64,000 nucleotides of DNA from Wenzhouxiangella sp. XN79A (lineage in GTDB: Bacteria > Pseudomonadota > Gammaproteobacteria > Xanthomonadales > Wenzhouxiangellaceae), in the NCBI RefSeq assembly GCF_012272825.1, contig NZ_JAAWWS010000139.1, positions 1-64,000 on the forward strand. The letters run 5' to 3'. The position numbers and the translations under genes were made by a program. Below are positions 16,780 through 24,963 of this stretch, piece after piece (position 1 is the first letter of the stretch; every line of letters begins with the position of its first letter). Below the pieces are notes generated by a model that ran no database searches, had not been told where the DNA came from, and saw only the letters and a list, made by a program, of their open reading frames with translations.

Positions 16780-17606
16780 TCTCCGCCCCCCTCGCCGCCT
16801 TCGACCGCCTCGTCCTCGACCACGTCGTCGGCGGTCAGGTCGCGACCGTAGATGTCGCGGAAGTCCTCGTCGGTCACGGTCCTGGCCGAGCCGTCATAGA
16901 CCAGTTCGCCGAAGCGCAGCCCGATGATCCGATCGCCGTACTCGCGGGCCAGGTCGAGAAAGTGCAGATTGACCAGGGTGGTGATGCCCAGCTCGCGGTT
17001 GATCCGGACCAGGTCGCGCATGATCTGGTGGGTGGTCACCGGATCGAGCGACGCGACCGGCTCGTCGGCCAGGATGATGGCCGGCTGCTGGGCCAGCGCC
17101 CGGGCGATGCCGACCCGCTGCTGCTGGCCGCCGGACAGCTGGCTGGCCTTGACCCAGGCCTTGTCGGTGATCCCGACCCGCTTCAGCGCATCGGCGGCGA
17201 TCTCACGGTCCTCGCGCGGCCACAGGCCCAGCATCGAGCGCCAGGCCGGGACATGGGCCAGCCGACCGATCAGCACGTTGGACATCACCGACAGGCGTTT
17301 GACCAGCCGGAAATCCTGAAAGATCATGCCGATGTTCTTGCGGACCCGGCGCAGCTGTCGAGTCGAACCGGTGTTCAGGGCCTCGCCGTTGATCTCGACC
17401 CGACCGCTGGTCAGCGTGTTCAGGCCGTTGATCGCGCGCAGCAGCGTCGACTTGCCGGCGCCCGACGAGCCGACGATGACGACGAACTCGCCCGGCTGGA
17501 TCTCGAGATCGAGGTCCTTCATGCCGACCACGCCGTTGGGATAGACGATGCCGGCGTCGTGGAAGCGGATGGCGCCGGAGCGCGAAGTCATTGGGCGTTC
17601 GCTCAT
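16776..17606 (-). CDS. phnC: Phosphonate-type ABC transporter ATP-binding protein
   Basis: ATPase that drives the phosphonate-type importer. The 276-residue protein has Walker A GSSGAGKST, the Q loop in MIFQDFRLV, the ABC signature [15 protein letters not shown], and Walker B IILADEPVASLDP. PhnC hallmarks include the long helical segment naming many basic residues after the Q loop and the H loop in LVNLHFLDLA. An acidic glycine/glutamate-rich tail ends the protein. It starts 21 bp after the binding-protein gene and overlaps the next permease gene by 4 bp. Confidence 0.93.
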   Translation of the reverse strand: MSERPMTSRSGAIRFHDAGIVYPNGVVGMKDLDLEIQPGEFVVIVGSSGAGKSTLLRAINGLNTLTSGRVEINGEALNTGSTRQLRRVRKNIGMIFQDFRLVKRLSVMSNVLIGRLAHVPAWRSMLGLWPREDREIAADALKRVGITDKAWVKASQLSGGQQQRVGIARALAQQPAIILADEPVASLDPVTTHQIMRDLVRINRELGITTLVNLHFLDLAREYGDRIIGLRFGELVYDGSARTVTDEDFRDIYGRDLTADDVVEDEAVEGGEGGGE

Positions 17607-17627
17607 GGAAGTCCTCGTGCGGGCGCG

Positions 17628-18617
17628 CTACTGGCGGATGATTTCGTAGGCCGACCGGACCGGGTCGTACATGCCGGGCTCGAAGCGCTGGAACCCGTCG
17701 ATCTCGTAGAGAACCCACAGGATCTTCTGGTCGTCCGGCAGGTGCGCCTGTTCTTCGGTCAGTTTCAGGAAGGCCCGGATGATGGCTTCCCTCAGGTCGT
17801 CGGGCAGTCCCGGCCGCAGCTGGACACCGTCGTTCGGGATCATCGGTGCGTAATCGAACACGATCGCCTTCTCGCCGATGTCCGGGTACTGGCCGCAGAT
17901 CATGTTGCGGGCGTCCTCGTAGGCCACGCCGAAGCGGGTATCGCCGGCGTAGACGGCCAGCACCGCCGCGTCGTGGCCGCCGACGAACAGCCCGTTGACG
18001 TCGCGCTCCGGGTCGATGCCCATGTCCATCAGCTGGACGGCCGGGAAGAGGTAGCCCGAGGTGCTGTTCGGGTCGACGAAAGCGACCGTCTCGCCGCGGA
18101 CCTGTTCGAGGTCGCCCTCGCACTGCAGGAAGGTGCGGGTCACGTTCTGGCGGCCGGCCACGCGCGATTCGCAGATCCGTTCGACGGCCACCGGCGGCGT
18201 GCGGCACACCGACGGGTCGTTGGTCATCCACTGGGTCCGGTAGCCGGTTTCGCCGCGGCGGGTGGAAATCAGGATCGGTTCGAGGTCGTAGCGCCGCTCG
18301 CCCAGCATCGCCGCGAACGGCGGCAGCATGCCGATATCGGCCCGGCCGGCGCCCAGCGCCTCGACCAGGCCGGTGTAGTCCTGCGGCACGAACGAGGTCA
18401 CCGGCACGCCCAGCTCGGCCTCGAGGTACTCGGCCAGCGGATCGAGGTTGTCGACCAGCGCATCGGCCTCCAGTGCCGGCACCAGGCCGAGCACCAGCTC
18501 CTTCGGCCAGCCGCGCTCGTCGACCGGCTCGCCCGGGCAGCAGCCGGCCAGCATCAGGGCCAGCATGGCGGCACCGAGCAGGCGCAGGACACGGCGGGAA
18601 CGAACGGCTGGACTCAT
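17628..18617 (-). CDS. phnD: Phosphonate-type ABC transporter substrate-binding lipoprotein
   Basis: Periplasmic receptor of the importer, 329 residues. The signal ends in the lipobox LMLAGC (Cys26). The mature part has the PhnD-family features LVLGLVPALEADALVDNLDP, GRADIGMLPPFAAML and the anion-binding VDPNSTSGYLFPA. Odd points are a cysteine-bearing insertion around residues 150-190 (Cys in VCRTPP, RICESR and LQCEGD) and a further Cys in MICGQY, which may form disulfides. No C-P lyase or phosphonatase genes are in the window, so the ligand could be phosphonate, phosphite or phosphate. The ATG at 18617 is chosen because it yields a proper lipoprotein signal. Confidence 0.9.
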   Translation of the reverse strand: MSPAVRSRRVLRLLGAAMLALMLAGCCPGEPVDERGWPKELVLGLVPALEADALVDNLDPLAEYLEAELGVPVTSFVPQDYTGLVEALGAGRADIGMLPPFAAMLGERRYDLEPILISTRRGETGYRTQWMTNDPSVCRTPPVAVERICESRVAGRQNVTRTFLQCEGDLEQVRGETVAFVDPNSTSGYLFPAVQLMDMGIDPERDVNGLFVGGHDAAVLAVYAGDTRFGVAYEDARNMICGQYPDIGEKAIVFDYAPMIPNDGVQLRPGLPDDLREAIIRAFLKLTEEQAHLPDDQKILWVLYEIDGFQRFEPGMYDPVRSAYEIIRQ

Positions 18618-18670
18618 CGCGCCCGAGCATACCCGAAGCTTTCCGGGGGAATGTTGCATTCGCATGACGG

Positions 18671-19051
18671 TCAGTGCGTGGCCTCGATGGCGTGCGCGCG
18701 GAGCAGGTCCAACGGCACGTGCTCCAGGGTGCGCTGGTGGGTGGCCGCGAGCGCCACGCGCGGCGCGCAGCCGGCCCGCGCCGCTTCCAGCCAGCGCAGC
18801 GCGCACAGGCACCAGCGCTGGCCGGGGCGGAGCCCCGGAAAGCCGAACTCCGGCCGCGGTGTCATCAGGTCGTTGCCGCGCGCGGCGCTGAATTCGAGGA
18901 ACTCGCGGGTCATGACCGAGCAGACCGTGTGACAGCCGGCGTCTTCGGCGGAGGTGTTGCAGCAGCCGTCGCGGTAGAAGCCGGTGACCGGATCGCGGCC
19001 GCACTCGGCCAGTTCGCCGCCGAGCACGTTGACGGCCGGGGCGCGGTTCAC
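18671..19051 (-). CDS. DUF2237 family protein
   Basis: A 126-residue soluble protein of the DUF2237 family, function unknown. Family features are NVLGGELAECGRDPVTGFYR, DGCCNTSAEDAGCHTVC, TREFLEFSAARGNDL, and PEFGFPGLRPGQRWCLCA. Many of its cysteines are conserved in the family and could bind metal or form disulfides. It has no signal peptide. The GTG at 19051 is chosen because it overlaps the TGA of the upstream TPR gene (GTGA), implying translational coupling. The phosphonate-type transporter operon starts about 53 bp downstream of its stop. Confidence 0.88.
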   Translation of the reverse strand: MNRAPAVNVLGGELAECGRDPVTGFYRDGCCNTSAEDAGCHTVCSVMTREFLEFSAARGNDLMTPRPEFGFPGLRPGQRWCLCALRWLEAARAGCAPRVALAATHQRTLEHVPLDLLRAHAIEATH

Positions 19052-21132
19052 TGGCCGGCGTCCGCTTCGAACAGCCCCGGGTAGGCGGCCCAGCGGCCCT
19101 CGGGCGGAAACGACTGGCGCCGGGACGCGGCCTGCAGCCCCTCGAGCATCGTCGATTCGGCGCCCTGGCCCAGCGCTGCGCGGATCGCGGCGACCGCCCG
19201 GTCGGGCGCATCGCGCAGCTGGCCGCGCGGAATCCGCACGATGCGGAGCGGCAGATGCGCCTCGACCTGCGCCCACAGCGCCTGTTCCTGGCGCCACGCG
19301 GCGCGCAGTTCATCGATCGCGGCGTAGCCGCTCAAGCGCCAGTACAGTTCGAGATCGCGCTCGTCGGCCTCCGGCATCAGCACGATCAGCTCCGGGAAAT
19401 AGCGCGCCAGCACCGGGATGGCGGTCGCCTCCCACCAACCGAAATCGATCACCGGACCGGCCGCGCGGCTGTTTTCGAAGCCGCGCAGGAAGCGGCGGCG
19501 GCCGGTGTGGAGCGTGGCCTCCGGAAGGCCCTCGGCTTCGCTCGGCGGCATCGGGATATCCAGCGCTTCGCGTCGGCGGCGCGCGCCTTCCGGGTCCAGC
19601 GGACGGAACGACGGATCGGCGGCAATCGCCGCCGCGATCAGCTCGCGCCCCGCTCCGGGCCAGCCGGCCAGCAGCACCGGCGGCGGCAGGTCGTCGTCCG
19701 GAACCTCGAATTCCTCGGCACGCCACTCGTGATCGAGCCACTGCTCGATCAGACCGGTGCCGTGCTGCGGCGCCAGCACCCGGGCATGCGGGGCGGCGAC
19801 CCAGGCGGCCTGGTCGAGATGCCGCATGGCCGCGTCCGGACGATCGGCCCGGTCGTAGAGACTGGCCAGCATCTGATGAAGCCGCGGATGGTTTGCGGCA
19901 TCGACCTCCGGCGAGGCAAGCAAGCGTTCCAGCGGCTCGCAGGCGTCGTCGAAGCGCTCGAGCGCACGACAGGCCTCGACCCAGACGAAGACCGCGTCCG
20001 GATCCGGCGTGGCCGATTCCATCAGCGGGTTCAGCGCCCTGGCCACGCCGTCGAGGTCGCCGTCGAGCATCCCGAGCCGTCCCGCCATCAGGCGCGCCTC
20101 GCGGGCGACCCGGGGCTGCGGACTGGCCTGCAGCTCGCCGAGCTGCGCATGGGCCTCGTCGGTTTCGCCCAGCGCGTGGGCCGTGCGCGCCTTCAGCAGG
20201 GCGACGTCGGCCATGCCGTCGTCGACCTCGGCGATCCGCTCGCGCGCCGCGGCCGGATCACCGGCCAGCAGCTGCATCTCGGCCGAGCGCAGCGCCAGCG
20301 TACGGTCGGTCGGCCACTTCTCGCGCGCCTGCTCGAGCAGCTGCCAGGCCTGCTGCTGGTCGCCGAGCCGGGTCAGGCAGGTCACGGCACCGAGCACGCT
20401 GCTGGCGCCGCCGTAGTTGCGTCGGATCGCTTCGCGATAATGGGTGAGCGCCTCGCGGTCCTGGCCCTTGGTGCGCAGCACCGCGGCCAGTCCGCCGTGC
20501 AGTTCGCCGGAGTCCGGCGCTTTCTTCAGCGCATTGCGCAATGCCTGCTCGGCGAAATCGACGTGGCCCTGGGCAAGGTAGACCCGGGCCATCGCGTCCT
20601 GGGCCGACGGGTGGTCGGGGTCGAGTTTCACCGCCTGGCTGGCCAGCGAATGGGCCTCGTCGACCTGCCCGGCCTGGACCAGCGCACGGCCAAGCGCCGC
20701 AAGAGCCGGGACGTGGTCGGCGCGCGCGCGCAACGCCACCCGCAGCTCGGAGATCGCGCGCGTCAGGTCGCCGCGGTGGATCGACATCACGCCCATCATG
20801 GTCCGGGCCTCGACGTGGTTCGGATCCAGCGCCACGGCCTGCGCCAGGGCTTCGCGCGCCTCGTCCTCCCGCCCCAGTTCGGCCAGCAGGCGCCCGTGGT
20901 AGTAGTGGGCCGCGGCGCTGCCGTCGCCGAGTTCGGCGGCGCGCGACAGGCTCTTCAGCGCGGCTTCGTACTTGTTCAGCGCGCGCCGACACAGACCCAG
21001 CATCATCAGCGCCTGCCAGTTCTCGGGCTCGGCCTCGACAATGCGTTCGAACAAGCGCTCGGCTTCGTTGTAGCGGCCATCGGAGAAGAGTTTCGCGGCC
21101 TGACGACTCAGGTCCGGTTCAGGTGCAGACAT
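19048..21132 (-). CDS. TPR protein with sulfotransferase-like C-terminal domain
   Basis: A 694-residue cytosolic protein. Residues 5 to about 430 are a chain of roughly ten tetratricopeptide repeats (for example NYEAERL-, AEPENWQAL- and PNHVEAR-type units), a protein-protein scaffold. The last 230 residues resemble a degenerate P-loop sulfotransferase: LLAGWPGAGRELIAAAI where PAPS-dependent enzymes have a G-x-x-R-S/T-G-T/S loop, and further on HTGRRRFLRGFENSR and VIDFGWWEATAIP. The canonical serine/threonine of the 5'-phosphosulfate loop is not evident, so catalysis is uncertain. It overlaps the hydrolase gene by 25 bp and DUF2237 by 4 bp, all in one operon. Confidence 0.8.
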   Translation of the reverse strand: MSAPEPDLSRQAAKLFSDGRYNEAERLFERIVEAEPENWQALMMLGLCRRALNKYEAALKSLSRAAELGDGSAAAHYYHGRLLAELGREDEAREALAQAVALDPNHVEARTMMGVMSIHRGDLTRAISELRVALRARADHVPALAALGRALVQAGQVDEAHSLASQAVKLDPDHPSAQDAMARVYLAQGHVDFAEQALRNALKKAPDSGELHGGLAAVLRTKGQDREALTHYREAIRRNYGGASSVLGAVTCLTRLGDQQQAWQLLEQAREKWPTDRTLALRSAEMQLLAGDPAAARERIAEVDDGMADVALLKARTAHALGETDEAHAQLGELQASPQPRVAREARLMAGRLGMLDGDLDGVARALNPLMESATPDPDAVFVWVEACRALERFDDACEPLERLLASPEVDAANHPRLHQMLASLYDRADRPDAAMRHLDQAAWVAAPHARVLAPQHGTGLIEQWLDHEWRAEEFEVPDDDLPPPVLLAGWPGAGRELIAAAIAADPSFRPLDPEGARRRREALDIPMPPSEAEGLPEATLHTGRRRFLRGFENSRAAGPVIDFGWWEATAIPVLARYFPELIVLMPEADERDLELYWRLSGYAAIDELRAAWRQEQALWAQVEAHLPLRIVRIPRGQLRDAPDRAVAAIRAALGQGAESTMLEGLQAASRRQSFPPEGRWAAYPGLFEADAGQ

Positions 21133-22127
21133 AGTTCACTCACGATTCGTTGTTGGATCCAGGATTCCATCCGCCAGCTGCTCAGGAATCCGCAATGCCC
21201 GCCGTGCTCGAGAATCTCGAGATCGAGGGCGGGCGGCCGCGGCAGCGCTTCGAAATCCCCCACGGGGATGATCGGATCGTCGGCGGCGGTCACGACGAGG
21301 CTGGAGACGGTCAGGCCGTCCAGGTAGTCCCCGGCGATCGAATACCCCTCGAGGTAGGCGTCCAGGTCCGGAAACTCGGTATAGGCCTCGACCAGCCAGC
21401 GAGTCTGGTCGTTCAGGTTCCGGTGCCGAAGCCACGGGTCGAGATTGTACCGCTCCGGATACAGCGCCTGCTTGCGCTTCAGGCTCCGGCGCCACTTCCG
21501 GACGAAGTACTGCTCGTAGACCGACAGTCCCTCTTCCAGCGCCTTCAGCACGTGCTTGGGCCGGATCACGGGACTGACGGCGACGACGCGGTCGAGCTCG
21601 AAGCCGTGCGCCGGCGCGTTGCGCGCCACGCGCAGCGCGAAATTGCCGCCGAGCGAGAAGCCGACCAGGAACACGGGACCCGGCCGGTGGCGATCGGCCA
21701 GCTGGCCCACCGCGTCGAGCACCTCGTCGAGCAGGCAGGAATGGAACAGGCCCTCGTTGAGGTGGTGCGACGGCCCGTGGTCACGGAAATTCAGCCGGAA
21801 GGTCTCGAAGCCCGCCGCGTCCAGCGCCAGCGCGGCGTCGAGCAGGTAGTTCGACTCGGCACTGCCCTCCCAGCCGTGGAGCAGGATCGCCAGGCCGCCG
21901 TTGGGACGGGCCGGCACGCTGTGGTGGCCGAGCAGCCGGGTGCCGTCGGAGGCCGTCAGGATCTCGTCGCGACTGGCCGTTCGGTAGGCCCGCGATCGGC
22001 GTCGCAGCCCGAGCTTGCGCAGCGGACTCGAGGTCAGGATGGACTGCACGTGCGCATTGGCCAGCCAGCCGGCCGGCGCGTAGGGCCCGGGATCGCGGAT
22101 CGGGGAATCAGTCGGCATCGACATCAC
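21108..22127 (-). CDS. Alpha/beta hydrolase, YheT family
   Basis: A 339-residue serine hydrolase of the YheT/ABHD1-3 type. It starts with the family block PYAPAGWLANAHVQSI, has the oxyanion segment LLHGWEGSAESNYL, the nucleophile in VGFSLGGNFAL, and the late histidine in LEHGGHCGFLSSW. In eukaryotes relatives act on acyl chains of phospholipids; the bacterial substrate is not established. The start (GTG 22127, ATG 22124 or ATG 22118) overlaps the end of the acyltransferase gene, and its end overlaps the TPR gene by 25 bp. Pairing with an acyltransferase suggests lipid turnover, which is inference. Confidence 0.87.
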   Translation of the reverse strand: MMSMPTDSPIRDPGPYAPAGWLANAHVQSILTSSPLRKLGLRRRSRAYRTASRDEILTASDGTRLLGHHSVPARPNGGLAILLHGWEGSAESNYLLDAALALDAAGFETFRLNFRDHGPSHHLNEGLFHSCLLDEVLDAVGQLADRHRPGPVFLVGFSLGGNFALRVARNAPAHGFELDRVVAVSPVIRPKHVLKALEEGLSVYEQYFVRKWRRSLKRKQALYPERYNLDPWLRHRNLNDQTRWLVEAYTEFPDLDAYLEGYSIAGDYLDGLTVSSLVVTAADDPIIPVGDFEALPRPPALDLEILEHGGHCGFLSSWRMESWIQQRIVSELCLHLNRT

Positions 22128-23001
22128 AGTACATCTCGGTCACCTGGCGCTGGGCTTCGCGGGCCAGTTCGTTGCGTCCGGCGCCGCGGCTGGCCATCGG
22201 CGAACCGATTCGAACCTGGACCTCGCAGGCCGGCCGACCGAGGGCGCCGACGACCAGCCCGGCAAAGCTCGTGCCCGGGCCGAACACCTGTTCGCCGTGC
22301 AGGTCGCCGTCGCGCCAGTAGCGGATGGCCACCGGCAGCACCGGCGCGCCGGCGCGGATCGCCGGACCGAACAGGCGCGGGTGGAACCGGCCGACGCCGC
22401 GCGCCAGGTGGATGCCGCCCTCGGGAAAGACGCCGACGATCCGGCCGGCGCGCAGCAGTGCGGCCATCCGCCGGGCCGCGCGCCGGCGCGATTCCTCCGA
22501 CCCGCGCCGGATGAAGATCGTGCCGACCGCGCGCGCCAGGAAGCCGACCAGCGGCCACTCGCGGATGTCGTGCTTGGCGACCAGCCACAGCGGCGCCACG
22601 GCGTGCAGCACCGGAATGTCGAAGCCGCTGATGTGATTGGCGACGATCAGGCCCGGTCGTTCGGGCAGCGTGCCGTGGATGCGCAGCCGGTAGCCGAGTA
22701 CGCGCAGCAGGATCCGGGCGTAGCCCCGCTGGACCCGCAGCGCGACCGGCTGCCCGGCCACTTCGAGGTCGCGAACGCCGGGCAGCAGCGCCAGCAGCAG
22801 CACCGGAAGCCCGATGACCGCCACGACCAGCAGCAGCGGCAGCCGGAGCAGCATCCGCCATGCCCGCGGCGTCGCCGGATCGGCCTCGGGAACGGCATCG
22901 AAGATGGATGGATCGGAATGCACGCGTGGCTGCAGGGACGGCGGACGCCGCCTTGATGCGGAATCCGGTATTTTAACGGCCTCGTTCACCGCGCACCGCA
23001 C
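22108..23001 (-). CDS. 1-acylglycerol-3-phosphate acyltransferase-like (PlsC family)
   Basis: Membrane-bound acyltransferase that probably acylates a lysophospholipid or similar acceptor. An N-terminal hydrophobic anchor (LLRLPLLLVVAVIGLPVLLL) precedes the acyltransferase domain, which holds the catalytic HX4D motif in VANHISGFDIP and the acceptor-binding motif FPEGGIHLARG. The translation start is unclear. The frame opens at a GTG at 23001, but the family-like sequence begins near residue 27 (GTG 22923), and a TAAAAT -10-like element lies near 22970 inside the longer version. The true protein may therefore be 20-50 residues shorter. It heads the long minus-strand run. Confidence 0.82.
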   Translation of the reverse strand: MRCAVNEAVKIPDSASRRRPPSLQPRVHSDPSIFDAVPEADPATPRAWRMLLRLPLLLVVAVIGLPVLLLALLPGVRDLEVAGQPVALRVQRGYARILLRVLGYRLRIHGTLPERPGLIVANHISGFDIPVLHAVAPLWLVAKHDIREWPLVGFLARAVGTIFIRRGSEESRRRAARRMAALLRAGRIVGVFPEGGIHLARGVGRFHPRLFGPAIRAGAPVLPVAIRYWRDGDLHGEQVFGPGTSFAGLVVGALGRPACEVQVRIGSPMASRGAGRNELAREAQRQVTEMYCDVDAD

Positions 23002-23051
23002 CCCTGCTCCGGCCCAGCACCGGTCAGGCCGCGATCAGCCCCAGGAGTACC

Positions 23052-24098
23052 ATGTCCGCCCACGCCCCGAAACCCGCGACCGTCACGCTGTCGCCCAGCC
23101 ACCGTGCCTTCGACGCACAGCCCGACGAAACCCTGCTGGCCGCCGCGCTGCGCCAGGGCGTCATGCTGCCCTACAGCTGCAAGAACGGGACCTGCGCCAG
23201 CTGCAAGTGCCGGCTGGTCGAGGGTCGGGTTCGCTATCCGTTCAATCCGCCCGATGCGCTCGGCGCCGACGACGTGGCCGACGGCCAGGTGCTGGCCTGC
23301 CAGGCCGTGGCCGACGGACCGGTGGTGCTCGAAGCGCGCGAGATCGAGCAGGTCGCCGATCTTCCGGTCCGGATGATGCCGGCCCGGGTCGAATCGATCG
23401 AGGACCTCACGCCGGACGTGCGCCGGCTGCGCCTGAAGCTGCCGCGCGGCCAGCGGCTGCAGTTCCTGGCCGGCCAGTACATCGACATTCTGCTGCCCGG
23501 CGGCAAGCGTCGCGCCTTCTCGATCGCCTCGACGCCGGCGGAGACGGACTTCATCGAGCTGCACGTCAAGTACGTCGACGGCGGCGGCTTCACCGGCCAC
23601 GTCTTCGACGGCATGCAGGTCGGCGAGATCGTCCGCTTCGAGGGCCCGCTGGGGACCTTCTTCGTCCGACTGGGCAGCCCGCGACCGATCCTGATGATGG
23701 GCGGCGGCACCGGCTTCGCGCCGCTCAAGGCGATGATCGAGGACCTGCTCGCCGCCGGCGACGACCGGCCGATCACGCTGTACTGGGGCGTGCGCACGGA
23801 AGCCGACCTGTACGCGAAGGCGCTGATCGACGAAATCGCCGAGCGCCACCACGATTTCCGCTTCGTGCCCGTGCTCAGCGAACCGGACGCCGGCTGGGAC
23901 GGTCGCACGGGCTTTGTCCACGAGGCGCTGCTGGCCGACCACCGGAACCTGACCGCCTACGAGATCTACATGTCCGGCCCGCCGGCCATGGTCCACGGCG
24001 CGCGCACCGCGTTCCTCGAGCGCGGCGTCAGCGAGGACCACCTGCACTACGACTCGTTCGACTTCGCCCCCGACGTGCCGCCGCAGGCCGGGGCCTGA
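23052..24098 (+). CDS. Ferredoxin-NAD(P)H reductase, 2Fe-2S plus FAD (AscD/CDP-6-deoxy-glucoseen reductase type)
   Basis: A 348-residue electron-transfer flavoprotein. The N-terminal plant-type 2Fe-2S domain (1-90) has cysteines in SCKNGTCASCKC and a fourth in VLACQAV. The FAD-binding domain (about 95-195) contains RAFSIAST, and the NAD domain (about 205-340) contains MMGGGTGFAPLKAMI and YMSGPPAMV. In Xanthomonadales this protein is often named CDP-6-deoxy-delta-3,4-glucoseen reductase, but without sugar-pathway genes nearby it is safer to call it a general NAD(P)H-dependent iron-sulfur reductase. The ATG at 23052 has CAGGAG 4 bases before it. Confidence 0.88.
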   Translation: MSAHAPKPATVTLSPSHRAFDAQPDETLLAAALRQGVMLPYSCKNGTCASCKCRLVEGRVRYPFNPPDALGADDVADGQVLACQAVADGPVVLEAREIEQVADLPVRMMPARVESIEDLTPDVRRLRLKLPRGQRLQFLAGQYIDILLPGGKRRAFSIASTPAETDFIELHVKYVDGGGFTGHVFDGMQVGEIVRFEGPLGTFFVRLGSPRPILMMGGGTGFAPLKAMIEDLLAAGDDRPITLYWGVRTEADLYAKALIDEIAERHHDFRFVPVLSEPDAGWDGRTGFVHEALLADHRNLTAYEIYMSGPPAMVHGARTAFLERGVSEDHLHYDSFDFAPDVPPQAGA

Positions 24099-24099
24099 C

Positions 24100-24810
24100 T
24101 CACTCCGGCGCGTCGAGCACGATCAGGGTGATGTTGTCGCGGCCGCCCGCCTCGAGCGCCTGGTCGGCCAGCGAAACGCCGATGGCTTCCAGGTCGTCGC
24201 TGGTCTTCAGCGCGTCGAGGATGTCGGCGTCCTCGACCTCGCCGGTCAGGCCGTCCGTGCACAGCAGCAGGCGATCGCCGGCCTGCCAGGCGTAGCGGGC
24301 CGTCTCGATCGTAGGCAGGCCCTCGCGCTGGCCGATGCAGTCGGTCAGCATGTGGCGCTGGGGGTGGGAGCGCGCCTGTTCGGCGGTGATCCGGCCCGAA
24401 TCCAGCAGCCGCGACGCCACATTGTGGTCGCGGGTCAGGCACTGGAAGCGATCGGTCGCCGGCGAATAGCGATAGATGCGGCTGTCGCCGACCCAGGCCA
24501 GTTCGAAGCCGTCGCCGTTTTCGCGCACGGCGACCAGCGTCGTGCCCATCTCGCTGAGTTCCGGGTCGTCGGCCTGGGCCATGCGCACCTGCGAGTGCGC
24601 GACCTCGAAGGCATCGGCCAGCTCCATGCCGTGGGTCACCGCCTGTTCGACGGCTTCGGCGGCGATCCGGCTGGCCTCGGCGCCCCCGGCATGCCCCCCC
24701 ATTCCATCGGCCACCACCCAGAGTCCTGCATCGGGGCGCGTCAGGACGCGATCCTGGTTGCTCGAGCGCACGCGGCCCAGGTGGGTCACGGCGTAATACC
24801 GGTCCGTCAT
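24100..24810 (-). CDS. PP2C-family serine/threonine protein phosphatase
   Basis: A 236-residue metal-dependent phosphatase. Motifs in order are VRSSNQDRVL (phosphate and metal site), LWVVADGMGGHAGG (metal Asp and Gly), ELAWVGDSRIYRY, LLLCTDGLTGEVED, and GGRDNITLIVL. This is the bare catalytic domain of the Stp/PrpC type that usually reverses a Hanks-type kinase, but no kinase gene is nearby. The ATG at 24810 is chosen because GGAG sits just upstream; the frame extends to 24864 without family similarity. It ends 1 bp from the ferredoxin reductase stop (convergent genes). Confidence 0.92.
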   Translation of the reverse strand: MTDRYYAVTHLGRVRSSNQDRVLTRPDAGLWVVADGMGGHAGGAEASRIAAEAVEQAVTHGMELADAFEVAHSQVRMAQADDPELSEMGTTLVAVRENGDGFELAWVGDSRIYRYSPATDRFQCLTRDHNVASRLLDSGRITAEQARSHPQRHMLTDCIGQREGLPTIETARYAWQAGDRLLLCTDGLTGEVEDADILDALKTSDDLEAIGVSLADQALEAGGRDNITLIVLDAPE

Positions 24811-24911
24811 CGACTCCGTTCCCTTCCGGTCACTCGCGCAGTATCGCACCCCAGGACCGCTCATTGGTCTGTTGTTACAGGGTTGTAACGGATTCCGGGC
24901 CGGAATCCGCC

Positions 24912-24942
24912 AAAAAAAAACGGCGCCCGGGGGGGGCGCCGT
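24912..24942 (-). terminator. Intrinsic terminator after the subtilase gene
   Basis: On the minus strand a GC-rich hairpin (AACGGCGCC pairing with GGCGCCGTT around a C/G-rich loop) is followed directly by nine T residues. It lies 20 bp downstream of the subtilase stop and fits a strong rho-independent terminator for that gene. Confidence 0.88.
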
Positions 24943-24963
24943 TCGTAGTGCCTTCGATTCGAA

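Noticed and set aside
18618-18670. Pho box before the phosphonate-type transporter
   Set aside because: Only a single CCGTCAT half site is present and the second half at the right spacing reads ATGCAAC; too weak to claim phosphate control.
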